Below, piece by piece: positions 27,079 to 34,466 of a stretch of DNA of 64,000 bases; positions within the stretch are counted from its first letter, which is position 1; every line of letters starts with the position of its first letter. The notes below the pieces were generated by a model. That model was not told the DNA's origin. It saw only the letters and a list, made by a program, of their open reading frames with translations, and did not search any database. The position numbers were made by a program, and so were the translations under genes. Source of the DNA: Granulicella aggregans (GTDB taxonomy: Bacteria > Acidobacteriota > Terriglobia > Terriglobales > Acidobacteriaceae); contig NZ_JAGSYE010000003.1 of NCBI RefSeq assembly GCF_025685565.1, forward strand, positions 682,001 to 746,000, in the 5' to 3' direction.

Positions 27079-27666
27079 CTACTGAAGATAAGGATCGGTA
27101 TCAGCTTTGGAAAGAGATTCCCACTCTGCATGAAAGCCGTCGCGCCAGCGCAGTAGTGTGTCATAAAAATCGTCTTGAGCGAGCCAGACGTCGCGCAGGC
27201 TTGCTGGGTCAAAGAGAGAATCCGCACGTCGACTAAACGCGATCAAGCGTACTTTATCGTCAACATCGAACTGCAACACGTTACTTGAGTCATCGAACGC
27301 CTCGTCACCGTCGGGAGCCCAAACAAGTCGTCTGGAATAAACCAGCTCTTTGAACTGAAGGTCGTACATCCCCAAAAATAACTCGTCCCGATCGTGGTCA
27401 GAATAAATTGCCCGGCTAAACGCCATCGCTACATCTTCTGCATGTGCATTGGAGATGGCCGAAGCCTCATGTGTCCCGCGCGCAGCGATCCTTCGGCCCA
27501 CCTCGTCAAACGAGCATGCAAGCAAAGTCGCGTCCCATGACTTAACTCCATAGCTCCGCCCGCCGACATGTAGGGCGAAGAACCCAAGCGCACGATGGCT
27601 CAACCGCTCATAGGCGATGCTTATCTCTGACTCTATGGCCAAGGTTTGGGGGTTACCGACAATCAA
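27079..27666 (-). CDS. Imm42-like immunity protein (orphan)
   Basis: This is a 195-residue soluble acidic protein beginning MIVGNPQTLAIESEISIAYERL and continuing ALGFFALHVGGRSYGVKSWDATLLACSFDEVGRRIA. I recognise this as the style of the Imm42 immunity family, which protects against polymorphic toxins. The TTG start is set by the family-typical MIVGNP opening. No polymorphic toxin is visible nearby. Base composition is lower in GC than neighbouring housekeeping genes, which supports horizontal acquisition. The family assignment is from memory of the sequence style, so moderate confidence. Confidence 0.6.
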   Translation of the reverse strand: MIVGNPQTLAIESEISIAYERLSHRALGFFALHVGGRSYGVKSWDATLLACSFDEVGRRIAARGTHEASAISNAHAEDVAMAFSRAIYSDHDRDELFLGMYDLQFKELVYSRRLVWAPDGDEAFDDSSNVLQFDVDDKVRLIAFSRRADSLFDPASLRDVWLAQDDFYDTLLRWRDGFHAEWESLSKADTDPYLQ

Positions 27667-27671
27667 TTAAG

Positions 27672-27725
27672 GCTCTCTTCGGATATCTAAAACGACTAAT
27701 GCTCTCTTCGGATATCTACAACGAC
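27672..27725. repeat. Tandem 25-bp direct repeat
   Basis: GCTCTCTTCGGATATCTA followed by (A/C)AACGAC occurs at 27672-27696 and 27701-27725, differing at one base. It lies 6-60 bases upstream of the immunity gene start on the minus strand. The 11-bp core TTCGGATATCT also occurs twice at 54572-54596 before the subtilase gene. Confidence 0.8.
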
Positions 27726-27745
27726 AACACCCTTGGTCGGTTTGG

Positions 27746-28027
27746 CTAACGCGGAAGGCCCTGCTTCTCGCGCACTTCCGCAAAAGAGTCAGCCAGAGAG
27801 CGAACACGACCGGCCTTGAAGTCCGCGTATCCACGCCGGATGCCTTCTACCGCCTCTTCGCGATCCAGACGTTCCCAGTCCAAAGCATCGGCCACAATCT
27901 CATCGAGGACGGTGCCGGGATCCTGCCCATGACGCTGCGCGTAGTCGGTAAGCTGGGCCTGACGCTCGGGCGAGAGTTGCAATTCCGTACTTCGAGCGTA
28001 GGAACAAGCGCGGATCGTGTCAAACAA
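27746..28027 (-). CDS. ParD-like antitoxin (orphan)
   Basis: This 93-residue protein has STELQLSPERQAQLTDYAQRHGQDPGTVLDEIVADALDWERL, a ribbon-helix-helix-like N-terminal segment, and a charged C-terminal helix (EEAVEGIRRGYADFKAGRVRSLADSFAEV), as in ParD-type antitoxins. No ParE/RelE toxin follows: the next gene on the strand is the Imm42-like gene. The start is uncertain, since the TTG at 28027 is the furthest and a TTG inside the repeat of hydrophobic residues (ELQL) is possible. Confidence 0.6.
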   Translation of the reverse strand: MFDTIRACSYARSTELQLSPERQAQLTDYAQRHGQDPGTVLDEIVADALDWERLDREEAVEGIRRGYADFKAGRVRSLADSFAEVREKQGLPR

Positions 28028-28177
28028 ATTCCACGCGCCGAAGTCCTGCCGTCAGCAAAATCGTCGTGGGTGCCCCATCCATCGCGTCTCTGTTCTTCGC
28101 GATGGGTGGGTATCGAGCGCAGCGAGACCGCGATGGGGCATCCGGCGCAGGGGTGACCCGGAGGCCGAGAGACAGAC

Positions 28178-28222
28178 AAATGCGGTGGTCTCTCCACTTC
28201 GCTGCGCTCCGGTCGAGATGAC
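28178..28222 (-). repeat. R1 repeat (inverted, short form)
   Basis: AATGCGGTGGTCTCTCCACTTCGC followed by TGCGCTCCGGTCGAGATGACG is the reverse of the R1 unit, with GTGG instead of GGGG near one end. Confidence 0.8.
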
Positions 28223-28274
28223 GGGTCTAAGAGCTTGTTCAATAAGTCGAAACAAGGCCGAAAAGCGTACCTCA

Positions 28275-28326
28275 GCGGCTAAAGCCGCATGGCAATCGCA
28301 GCACTTACGGCACGGCTAAAGCCGTG
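28275..28326. repeat. Pair of GGCTAAAGCC hairpins
   Basis: GCGGCT-AA-AGCCGC (28275-28288) and CACGGCT-AA-AGCCGTG (28311-28326) are two perfect hairpins 22 bases apart. They are similar in size and loop to the hairpins at 1073-1152. The function is unknown; a REP-like role is possible. Confidence 0.6.
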
Positions 28327-28424
28327 ACCTTAAGCAAAACAGGTTTTTTTCAGTAAGCTCCTAAGCGTCCCGAGCGGAACCAGCGCACCAGCGATATCCC
28401 TGTATCCTTAAGCTTACGACCACA

Positions 28425-29588
28425 ATGAACCGACATCACCGCACAAACCTCCCTGCTTTGCTTCTGCTCTTCGTTCTCGCGACTGCCGCGCTCGCCCAAT
28501 CCACTCCGCCACCCGCACCGGGCCAGCCCCGCCCCCGAGTCATCGTCTTCGTCCACGGCATCCACGGCGACCGCAACAGCTTCCGCGCCCCCAACGGCGC
28601 CTACTGGCCCGACCTCATCCGCTCCGACCCCCGCTTCGCCTACTCCGACGTCGAGGTCGCCGAGTATCCCTCACCCGCCTCGAACGGCAAGATGTCCAGC
28701 GTCCAGCTCGCTGACCTCCTCTGGAGCAACCTCCAGAAAGACCACGTCTGGGAACACCGCGAGGTCGTCTTCCTCGCCCATAGTTTGGGCGGCATCCTCG
28801 TTGAAGAGATGCTTCTCCGTCACCCCGCCGACGCCGCAAAGGTTCGCTTCATCGTCTCCTACGGCACCCCGCACGAGGGGTCCACCGTCGCGCGAATCGC
28901 CTCGCTCTACGACAAAGATCCCTTGCTCAACGACCTCAGCGACGCCAGCAGCAACAACTTCCTCACCCAGCTCGAACACAACTGGCGCAGCCACGACACC
29001 GTCAACGGGATCCATCGCTTCTGCGCCTACGAGAACCAGGACACCGTGGACGACGAGGGCTTCATCCGCTTCTTCAAGCCCCACACTCGCGTCGTAAGCT
29101 ACTTCAGCGCTACCTACGGCTGCGACGTCACCACCCCGCCGCAGGAGATCCCCGCCGACCACATCAGCATGGTCCGCCCCATCAACCGCGCCACCGCCGC
29201 CTACGACTTCTTCCGCCGCGTCTACCGCGACAACCCCGTCCTCGAAGAGCAGGTCGTCACCCGCGACATCGTCGTTGGCGGCCTGACTGCAACCTGCACC
29301 CAGCCCAGCCAAAGCCCCGACCTCCAGGTCCCCGTCGCCATCGACCCCACCTTCCACGAGCGCGTCGTCTCCGCAACCGCAACGCTTATCGACACGGTCG
29401 ACGTCCACGACATCAGCCCCAGCCCACCCGTCGTCACCCACATCGACCCCAACGGCGTCGCCCACATCAACTACAGCTTCAAAGGCCCCAGCAAGAAGCT
29501 CCTGGTTTGCCTCGGGACTGCGCGTGCCTCGCTGAAGGTCACATTCTCCATCGACCGCCAGGTCCCCCTCCGCGAGCCCCAGAGCTGA
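28425..29588 (+). CDS. Secreted PGAP1/lipase-like alpha/beta hydrolase
   Basis: This is a 387-residue protein with a signal peptide ending AALAQ. VIVFVHGIHGDRNSFR provides the oxyanion segment, VVFLAHSLGGILVEEML the nucleophile Ser, and PADHISMVRP a probable catalytic His. YGTPHEGS resembles PGAP1/lipase-type hydrolases acting on acyl esters. The C-terminal 110 residues (from about 285) form a separate beta-rich domain of unknown role. The substrate cannot be predicted. Confidence 0.82.
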   Translation: MNRHHRTNLPALLLLFVLATAALAQSTPPPAPGQPRPRVIVFVHGIHGDRNSFRAPNGAYWPDLIRSDPRFAYSDVEVAEYPSPASNGKMSSVQLADLLWSNLQKDHVWEHREVVFLAHSLGGILVEEMLLRHPADAAKVRFIVSYGTPHEGSTVARIASLYDKDPLLNDLSDASSNNFLTQLEHNWRSHDTVNGIHRFCAYENQDTVDDEGFIRFFKPHTRVVSYFSATYGCDVTTPPQEIPADHISMVRPINRATAAYDFFRRVYRDNPVLEEQVVTRDIVVGGLTATCTQPSQSPDLQVPVAIDPTFHERVVSATATLIDTVDVHDISPSPPVVTHIDPNGVAHINYSFKGPSKKLLVCLGTARASLKVTFSIDRQVPLREPQS

Positions 29589-29611
29589 GCATCAGACAGC
29601 CACCACTCCGG

Positions 29612-29650
29612 GTGCCCCACATCAGGCAGTTCCACCGCCAGATGTGGGAT
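29612..29650. repeat. R4 hairpin (CCCACATC...GATGTGGG)
   Basis: CCCACATC and GATGTGGG pair around a loop of about 17 bases that itself contains GGC and GCC. A related unit (CCCATATCTGGC / GCCAGATGTGGG) is at 39582-39612. It follows the hydrolase stop, between two plus-strand genes. Confidence 0.65.
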
Positions 29651-29760
29651 GGAGCGCCGCCCCTCCTTCACGACAGCGCCACCTAGGCATTGCTAGAATT
29701 CCCCCGTCGTCAAACTCGCAAATCTCATCACCCTCAATGAAGGCCGTACAAAGGGAGTTC

Positions 29761-31038
29761 ATGCTCAAGCACCTCATCTGCTGCATCTCCGCCACAGCTC
29801 TAGCCGGAACCGCTCTCGCCCAGACACCCCCCGCGAAGCCGCCAGACCCCACCCGCCCCGGCTTCACCAGCTTCTCCTCGCCCAAGCCCGATCTCATCCC
29901 CGGCAAGCCCATCGACCATCGCGACCCGGAACTCAAGGGTGACCACCCCGCCTTCCCCGGCCAGACTCGCGCGCCCTACGCGCCGACCACCGCGCCGAAG
30001 GTCACCCTCATCACCGACCAGCTGCACAGCCCCTGGGGCCTCGGCTTCCTTCCCGACGGCAAGATGATCGTCACCGAAAAGGAAGGCAAGATCCGCATCG
30101 TCTCGCAGGACGGCACCCTCTCCGCCCCGATCACCGGCGTCCCTGAAGTCCTGATGCGCGCTCAACTCGGCCTGCTCGACATCGAACTCGATCCCAAGTT
30201 CGCATCGAACCACACGATCTACTTCACCTTCAACGAGCCCGAACCCAACGACACCAGCGCCGTCGTCGCGGCCCGCGCCAAACTCGACGAAGACAAACTC
30301 GCTTTGACCGACGTCAACGTCATCTTCCGCGCCAAGCCCGCTCTGCCGCGCGATCACGCCGTCAACGCCGGCAGCCGAATCGCCATCGATCGCCAGGGCA
30401 ATCTCTTTGTTAGCATCGGCGACCGCTCACAATCGCCGCCGTGGGATTACGCCCAGAAGCTCGACAACGACCTCGGCAAGATGATCCACATCACACCCGA
30501 GGGCAAGCCCGCGCCGAACAACCCGTATCTCCACACTCCGGGTGTGCTGCCGGAGATCTGGTCGCGAGGCCACCGCACCCCGCAGGGCCTGACCATCAAT
30601 CCCGCCACCGGCGAGCTATGGGAGGTCGAGCACGGTCCTCGCGGCGGCGACGAGATCAACAAGCCCGAGGCCGGCAAGAACTACGGCTGGCCCGTCATCA
30701 CCCACGGTATCGACTATCCCGGCGACCTCATCGGCGCTGGCATCACCGAGCAGGCGGGCATGGAACAGCCTCTTTACTACTGGGACCCCGTCATCGCCCC
30801 GTCAGGCCTGCTCTTCTACACCGGCGACAAGTTTCCGCAGTGGAAGAACAACCTCTTCGTCGGCGGCCTGCGTTCAGAGATGCTTGATCGCATCGTCCTC
30901 GACGGGACTACAGTCGTCTCCGAGGAGCCGCTGCTGCTCGACCAGAACAGCCGCATCCGCGACGTAAGACAAGGCCCCGAAGGCTTCCTCTACGTTCTCG
31001 GCGACAACGGAAAGCTATTCCGCCTGACCCCGCAGTAA
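29761..31038 (+). CDS. PQQ-dependent sugar dehydrogenase, YliI/Asd family
   Basis: This is a 425-residue periplasmic protein with a signal peptide (MLKHLICCISATALAGTALAQ). A six-bladed propeller of the glucose/sorbosone dehydrogenase family follows: LHSPWGLGFLPDGKMIVTEKEGKIRIV, LLDIELDPKFASNHTIYFTF, SRIAIDRQGNLFVSIGDR, SRGHRTPQGLTINPATGELWEVEHGPRGGDEIN and NYGWPVITHG carry the catalytic His and Ca/PQQ-binding positions. It would oxidise aldose sugars and pass electrons to the quinone pool. GGGAG five bases before ATG 29761 decides the start over an ATG eight codons earlier. Confidence 0.9.
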   Translation: MLKHLICCISATALAGTALAQTPPAKPPDPTRPGFTSFSSPKPDLIPGKPIDHRDPELKGDHPAFPGQTRAPYAPTTAPKVTLITDQLHSPWGLGFLPDGKMIVTEKEGKIRIVSQDGTLSAPITGVPEVLMRAQLGLLDIELDPKFASNHTIYFTFNEPEPNDTSAVVAARAKLDEDKLALTDVNVIFRAKPALPRDHAVNAGSRIAIDRQGNLFVSIGDRSQSPPWDYAQKLDNDLGKMIHITPEGKPAPNNPYLHTPGVLPEIWSRGHRTPQGLTINPATGELWEVEHGPRGGDEINKPEAGKNYGWPVITHGIDYPGDLIGAGITEQAGMEQPLYYWDPVIAPSGLLFYTGDKFPQWKNNLFVGGLRSEMLDRIVLDGTTVVSEEPLLLDQNSRIRDVRQGPEGFLYVLGDNGKLFRLTPQ

Positions 31039-31052
31039 GCAAAGAACCGGGT

Positions 31053-31087
31053 AACCCATCCATGCGGTCTTATCGCATGGGTGGGTT
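31053..31087. terminator. Hairpin between convergent genes (R3-like)
   Basis: AACCCATCCATGCG and CGCATGGGTGGGTT pair over 14 positions with one G-U wobble around a 7-base loop. It lies between the stops of the sugar dehydrogenase and the DUF3224 gene, so it may act in both directions. A U-tract is missing, so the terminator role is inferred from position and stability. Confidence 0.6.
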
Positions 31088-31097
31088 GGCTAACAGC

Positions 31098-31487
31098 TCA
31101 GGACAGCTCATACTCCAGATCGTAAGAGTGCTTTCCCTCCGCGATCGTGATCACGAACGTGCCGGAGATCCCCTTCAACTCCCCCGTCCCCGACCCCGGA
31201 ACCACCACTACTTCCATCTTCATTCCGCTCGAGCTCATCGTCGCCATCTGCTGCAAGGCAAAGCTCCCCTTTTTGCCGTCGAGCGTCCCGGTCACAACCT
31301 CAATCGCCACATACCCCGCCGTGCCCGCCTTCGGATCGCCCCCCGAAAACATCTCGCCCTTGGTCGTGGCCTCGAGATCCCCATGGATCTCCTTGTCGAT
31401 CGAGAACCGCGCCAGCCCCTCCGCCGGTGCCGGAGTCAGCGGCACGATCTTCACCGTAAACGTTCCCTTTGCGTGATGTATTGCCAT
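31098..31487 (-). CDS. DUF3224 family protein
   Basis: This is a 129-residue single-domain beta-barrel-like protein. AKGTFTVKIVPLTPAP, FSIDKEIHGDLEATTKGEMFSGG, AGYVAIEVVTGTLDGKKGSFALQQ and GSGTGELKGISGTFVI match the DUF3224 pattern, which resembles allene-oxide-cyclase-like barrels. It has no signal peptide and no known function. Confidence 0.85.
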   Translation of the reverse strand: MAIHHAKGTFTVKIVPLTPAPAEGLARFSIDKEIHGDLEATTKGEMFSGGDPKAGTAGYVAIEVVTGTLDGKKGSFALQQMATMSSSGMKMEVVVVPGSGTGELKGISGTFVITIAEGKHSYDLEYELS

Positions 31488-31547
31488 GTCCCGAATTCTA
31501 CTCGGCAGGCCTGCCGTCAGCGAGCAACGAGTTGCGTTGTCCTCCGC

Positions 31548-32078
31548 CTACCTCGAGATGATCTTGTAGGTCTGCGTCGAAATGGAGACGCTGTTGTTCG
31601 ATAAAAACGGAATGTTCAGCTTCTGGTTCCAGCTCGCCTGTACGCACACCACGTTGCCAACCACGTTCAAGCTGCTGTTCACCGGGGGGAGGCAAAGATT
31701 TGTCGAGCTGGACGAGAGATTGCTTGCATTGAAGTAGTTGACCGAGATCGTAGGCGTGATCGATGCATTCAGGAATAGGCCAGACTGCACCATCGACTGG
31801 ATCTGCGGCGATGTGCTGGGAGCGAGGCTTGTCGTGCTATGCAGGCTGGCGTAACGCGCCGCATTGCGACAGGCATAGGTGGCGTTGCAATAGGTCTCTA
31901 GAAGCAGCGAAGACTGGATCACCCCGAAGACAATGGCGAGGAAGAGCGGCATAGCGAGTGCCAGTTCAAGCGCCGCCTGGCCCGTCTCCGCTTTCAGCCC
32001 AGCCAATCTAATGCAAAGCTTCCCACTTCCGTTCCAGGAAGAGGCTACGTGTGCAGTCTGGTTTAGAGGTCCTCTCAT
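31548..32078 (-). CDS. TadE-like pilus assembly protein
   Basis: This is a 176-residue protein. ETGQAALELALAMPLFLAIVFGVIQSSLLLETYCNATYACRNAARYAS is a type IV pilin-like TadE segment: a Gly at the processing site, then Glu five residues later in the membrane helix. A small beta-rich periplasmic domain follows with two Cys. ATG 32078 overlaps the stop of the upstream tadE-like gene as ATGA. Such pseudopilins are processed by a prepilin peptidase and work in Flp/Tad pilus assembly. Confidence 0.85.
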   Translation of the reverse strand: MRGPLNQTAHVASSWNGSGKLCIRLAGLKAETGQAALELALAMPLFLAIVFGVIQSSLLLETYCNATYACRNAARYASLHSTTSLAPSTSPQIQSMVQSGLFLNASITPTISVNYFNASNLSSSSTNLCLPPVNSSLNVVGNVVCVQASWNQKLNIPFLSNNSVSISTQTYKIISR

Positions 32079-32530
32079 GGCGTCACTTCCACCCGGTAGG
32101 TTGCTGATCCGCCCAGAGCAAGGCTTGATGAGATTCCACGAAAGCCCAGCAAAGCCCCCTGGGTCGCGCTCGTCGTCACCTTCACGTAGTGGTAAGGAGC
32201 GCCGGTGGGGCAGGAGGTCGTCGCCGTCACCTGGGCACCGCCTGGGGAACACGTCCAGAAGTTCGTCGGGGTGACAGTAAACCACGCCGCCCCGCTCGTC
32301 GAACCGGTGGCGATATAGTTCGCCAGACTCGTCATCTGGGACGTGTTTGCCGCCTTGCCCGGCATCGCGCCATACGCCGCCGCGGCCATGGCAGCGTCTT
32401 GCAGTTGCATCGCCTTCTGTATCCATAAGGCGTAATCCACCATGTACGCCAGCATGAGAACCAGCGGCGGCAGGAGCAGAGCGAACTCGATCAGGATCGA
32501 TCCGTCTTCGGATTGGGACAGCTTCTTCAT
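32075..32530 (-). CDS. TadE-like pilus assembly protein
   Basis: This is a 151-residue protein. SEDGSILIEFALLLPPLVLMLAYMVDYALWIQKAMQLQDAAMAAAAYGA is the TadE processing site and hydrophobic helix, followed by a variable domain with a possible disulphide (CSPGG...SCPTG). ATG 32530 places the Gly processing site about ten residues in, as usual; longer in-frame starts are less likely. It is the first gene of the two-gene minus-strand tadE unit. Confidence 0.85.
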   Translation of the reverse strand: MKKLSQSEDGSILIEFALLLPPLVLMLAYMVDYALWIQKAMQLQDAAMAAAAYGAMPGKAANTSQMTSLANYIATGSTSGAAWFTVTPTNFWTCSPGGAQVTATTSCPTGAPYHYVKVTTSATQGALLGFRGISSSLALGGSATYRVEVTP

Positions 32531-32676
32531 CTCGCTTCGCAAGCAGGCTATCCCAAGACCAGAACGGGGGTAACTGACGCTTCCGTTCAATCGATATCAC
32601 TCAAGTGTCATTTGACCTTAGTCCAGGCGGCAGTAAAGGCGTTGCGAATGTAGACCTTCGTGGTATCACCGAGAGT

Positions 32677-32696
32677 TTACTTTAGCGATAAAGTAA
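32677..32696. promoter_or_regulatory. Perfect 20-bp palindrome in the divergent Tad control region
   Basis: TTACTTTAGCGATAAAGTAA is an 8-bp inverted repeat around a GCGA spacer. It lies 147 bases before the tadE-like start (minus) and 79 bases before the tadG-like start (plus). The position suits an operator serving both units. I do not recognise the binding protein. Confidence 0.55.
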
Positions 32697-32718
32697 TGGA
32701 CGGAGAGAGCCACGAGCC

Positions 32719-32778
32719 ATGCTCGAAACAGTTTCCAAGATGAGGGAATTTCCGCCTCCATATAGGGAGGGGCGATGA
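32719..32778 (+). other. 19-codon frame abutting tadG (leader peptide or lost N-terminus)
   Basis: ATG 32719 opens MLETVSKMREFPPPYREGR and its stop TGA overlaps the tadG ATG as ATGA. In TadG proteins a basic stretch ending in Glu-Gly normally precedes the hydrophobic helix in the same frame. Here one more G in the GGGG run at 32769-32772 would give REG-AMIPLYAV. It is either a coupled leader peptide or the original N-terminus displaced by a 1-base loss. Confidence 0.5.
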
Positions 32779-33980
32779 TCCCGCTCTACGCGGTCGTTCT
32801 GCCTGTCCTTGTCCTCTTTTGCGGACTCTCCATCGACATTGGCATGCTTGAACTGAAAAAGCTGCAGATGCAGTCCGCAACGGACGCCGCTGCGCTTGGC
32901 GCAGAGCTTGAAGCCGAACGCGGCACGAACAACTGGGTCAACATCGGTATCGCCGAAGCGGGCGTCAACGGCTTCACCAACGGATCGAATAACACCACGG
33001 TAAGCATCGTGGAGCAAGCCACCTCTGGCGCCTATAACGGTCGTTACGACGCCATCCAGGCCACCATCACTCAGAGTGTCAACACCATCTTTATGGGCGC
33101 GTTCAACGGGGGCAAGTTCACTCTGACCACACAAAGCTCCGCTCTCATGACGCCCTGCGTCTACACCCTTGGCAACGGCACGCTCCAGAACCAGAGCCTC
33201 GAGGTCTACACCGGCTCCCTGCTCGGCGACAGTTGTCCCATCTACGCGACCACACTGGACGACGAGTCCAGCGGCAATATCGCCGTCGAATCCGTTGACA
33301 TCTCCGGCTCCTCCAGTACATCGATGGTGGGTGGCTTCGTCTACCCGTCCCCTGTCTACAACGTCCCCACGCTCACCGATCCCCTCGCATCCACCGCATC
33401 GCCCACCGCCTTCAACGGAACCTGCAATCACACCAGCTACAGCATCACCAGCGGCTCTGCCACACTCAACCCTGGTAACTACTGCAAGGGACTCAATATC
33501 TCGAACGCGACCGTGACTCTCAATCCAGGCCTCTACACCATCACCGGAGGGGCAAGCTGGTCGGGTGCCACGGTCAGCGGCACTGGAGTCACCCTGTTCT
33601 TCACCACGGGCGGCGGAGGGGGATACGGACAGTTACTCGTCCTAAGTGGCTCAACCGTCACCTTGTCCGCCGCAAACGATTCGTCCACCGGTACGATTCC
33701 TGCGACCCCCGCGATCCTCGTCTTCGCCGATCGCAACTGGACCACCACAGCCGCACAGGACTTCCAGGTCAGGAACTCCAGCTTCACGGGCGACGGCATC
33801 TGGTACATCCCGAAGGCAGGACTCAATGTCTGGTCTGATACCGCATTTACCGGAACGAACTACCTTGGCATCGTCGCCGACAACCTCTTTACCGGCGGCA
33901 CCCAGATAAAGCTCCTTAACAACTACTCCTACATCACCACCGGAAACCCGTTCCGCAAGCTCGGCACGCTCGTTCAATAG
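32775..33980 (+). CDS. TadG-like pilus assembly protein with C-terminal beta-rich domain
   Basis: This is a 401-residue protein. MIPLYAVVLPVLVLFCGLSIDIGMLELKKLQMQSATDAAALGAELEAERG is the TadG-type hydrophobic helix followed by the helix that carries the ATDAAALGA signature. Residues about 125-400 form a long Ser/Thr/Gly/Asn-rich domain with repeated short strands (TLNPGNYCKGLNISNATVTLNPGLYTITGG), suggesting a beta-helix. A strong GGAGG precedes the ATG. The usual basic residues and Gly before the helix are absent in this frame (see 32719-32778). It is divergent from the tadE pair. Confidence 0.85.
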   Translation: MIPLYAVVLPVLVLFCGLSIDIGMLELKKLQMQSATDAAALGAELEAERGTNNWVNIGIAEAGVNGFTNGSNNTTVSIVEQATSGAYNGRYDAIQATITQSVNTIFMGAFNGGKFTLTTQSSALMTPCVYTLGNGTLQNQSLEVYTGSLLGDSCPIYATTLDDESSGNIAVESVDISGSSSTSMVGGFVYPSPVYNVPTLTDPLASTASPTAFNGTCNHTSYSITSGSATLNPGNYCKGLNISNATVTLNPGLYTITGGASWSGATVSGTGVTLFFTTGGGGGYGQLLVLSGSTVTLSAANDSSTGTIPATPAILVFADRNWTTTAAQDFQVRNSSFTGDGIWYIPKAGLNVWSDTAFTGTNYLGIVADNLFTGGTQIKLLNNYSYITTGNPFRKLGTLVQ

Positions 33981-34130
33981 ATCGAAGCCAGCATCCTTCG
34001 CGTGCTGCTCTCCGTGCCGTCTCATCGCAAGGATGGGACATCGGCGCGACGCACGAACAACTCTCGCGATGCAACTTGGCCGGTTGGCCTATCTTCGCGA
34101 CGGCTTCATCGTCGCTAAGGAGAGACATTC

Positions 34131-34466
34131 GTGCGCAGCACGAACCGTCTTCATCACCAACCCGCACCCGTGAACCCTGTATCGTTCTTACAGGCATCAC
34201 CCGGAGCTCCCTTGCCCTACATCTACATCGACAAGATCCTCAACGAGCTCCGCTCCGAACTCCTCTCGGCCATGCACGCCGCCGTCGACCGCGAGGTCCG
34301 CGCGGGCCAAAAGGTCGATGTCCAGCGCCTCTACCGCGCCTTTACCCGCGCCGCTGTCGGCCAATGCGCCAACCCCGTCCGCGTCTCCGAGAAATGTGTC
34401 GAAACCAACATGTCGCGCCCCAACAAGGGTGCCGGAAAATCAGGAAGCCATGACCACGAACTCTAA
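34131..34466 (+). CDS. Small hypothetical protein upstream of DUF2252
   Basis: This is a 111-residue protein. The central part (YIDKILNELRSELLSAMHAAVDREVRAGQKVDVQRLYRAFTRAAVGQ) is amphipathic and helical, followed by a short Cys-containing polar tail. I do not recognise a family. GTG 34131 has AAGGAG eight bases upstream; a TTG at 34212 preceded by GGAG is an alternative that removes a weakly conserved-looking N-terminus. It overlaps the DUF2252 gene by 17 bases, so it is probably the first gene of a three-gene unit. Confidence 0.6.
   Translation: MRSTNRLHHQPAPVNPVSFLQASPGAPLPYIYIDKILNELRSELLSAMHAAVDREVRAGQKVDVQRLYRAFTRAAVGQCANPVRVSEKCVETNMSRPNKGAGKSGSHDHEL

Larger units (their letters stand above)
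28028..28424. other. Repeat-rich intergenic region
   Basis: I see no gene in these 397 bases. In order they hold an R3-type block with two nested inversions (28069-28142, CCCATCCATCGCG / CGCGATGGGTGGG and a later GCGATGGGGCATCC), an inverted R1 copy (28178-28222), and two hairpins (28275-28326). The last section before 28425 should carry the promoter of the hydrolase gene. Confidence 0.6.
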
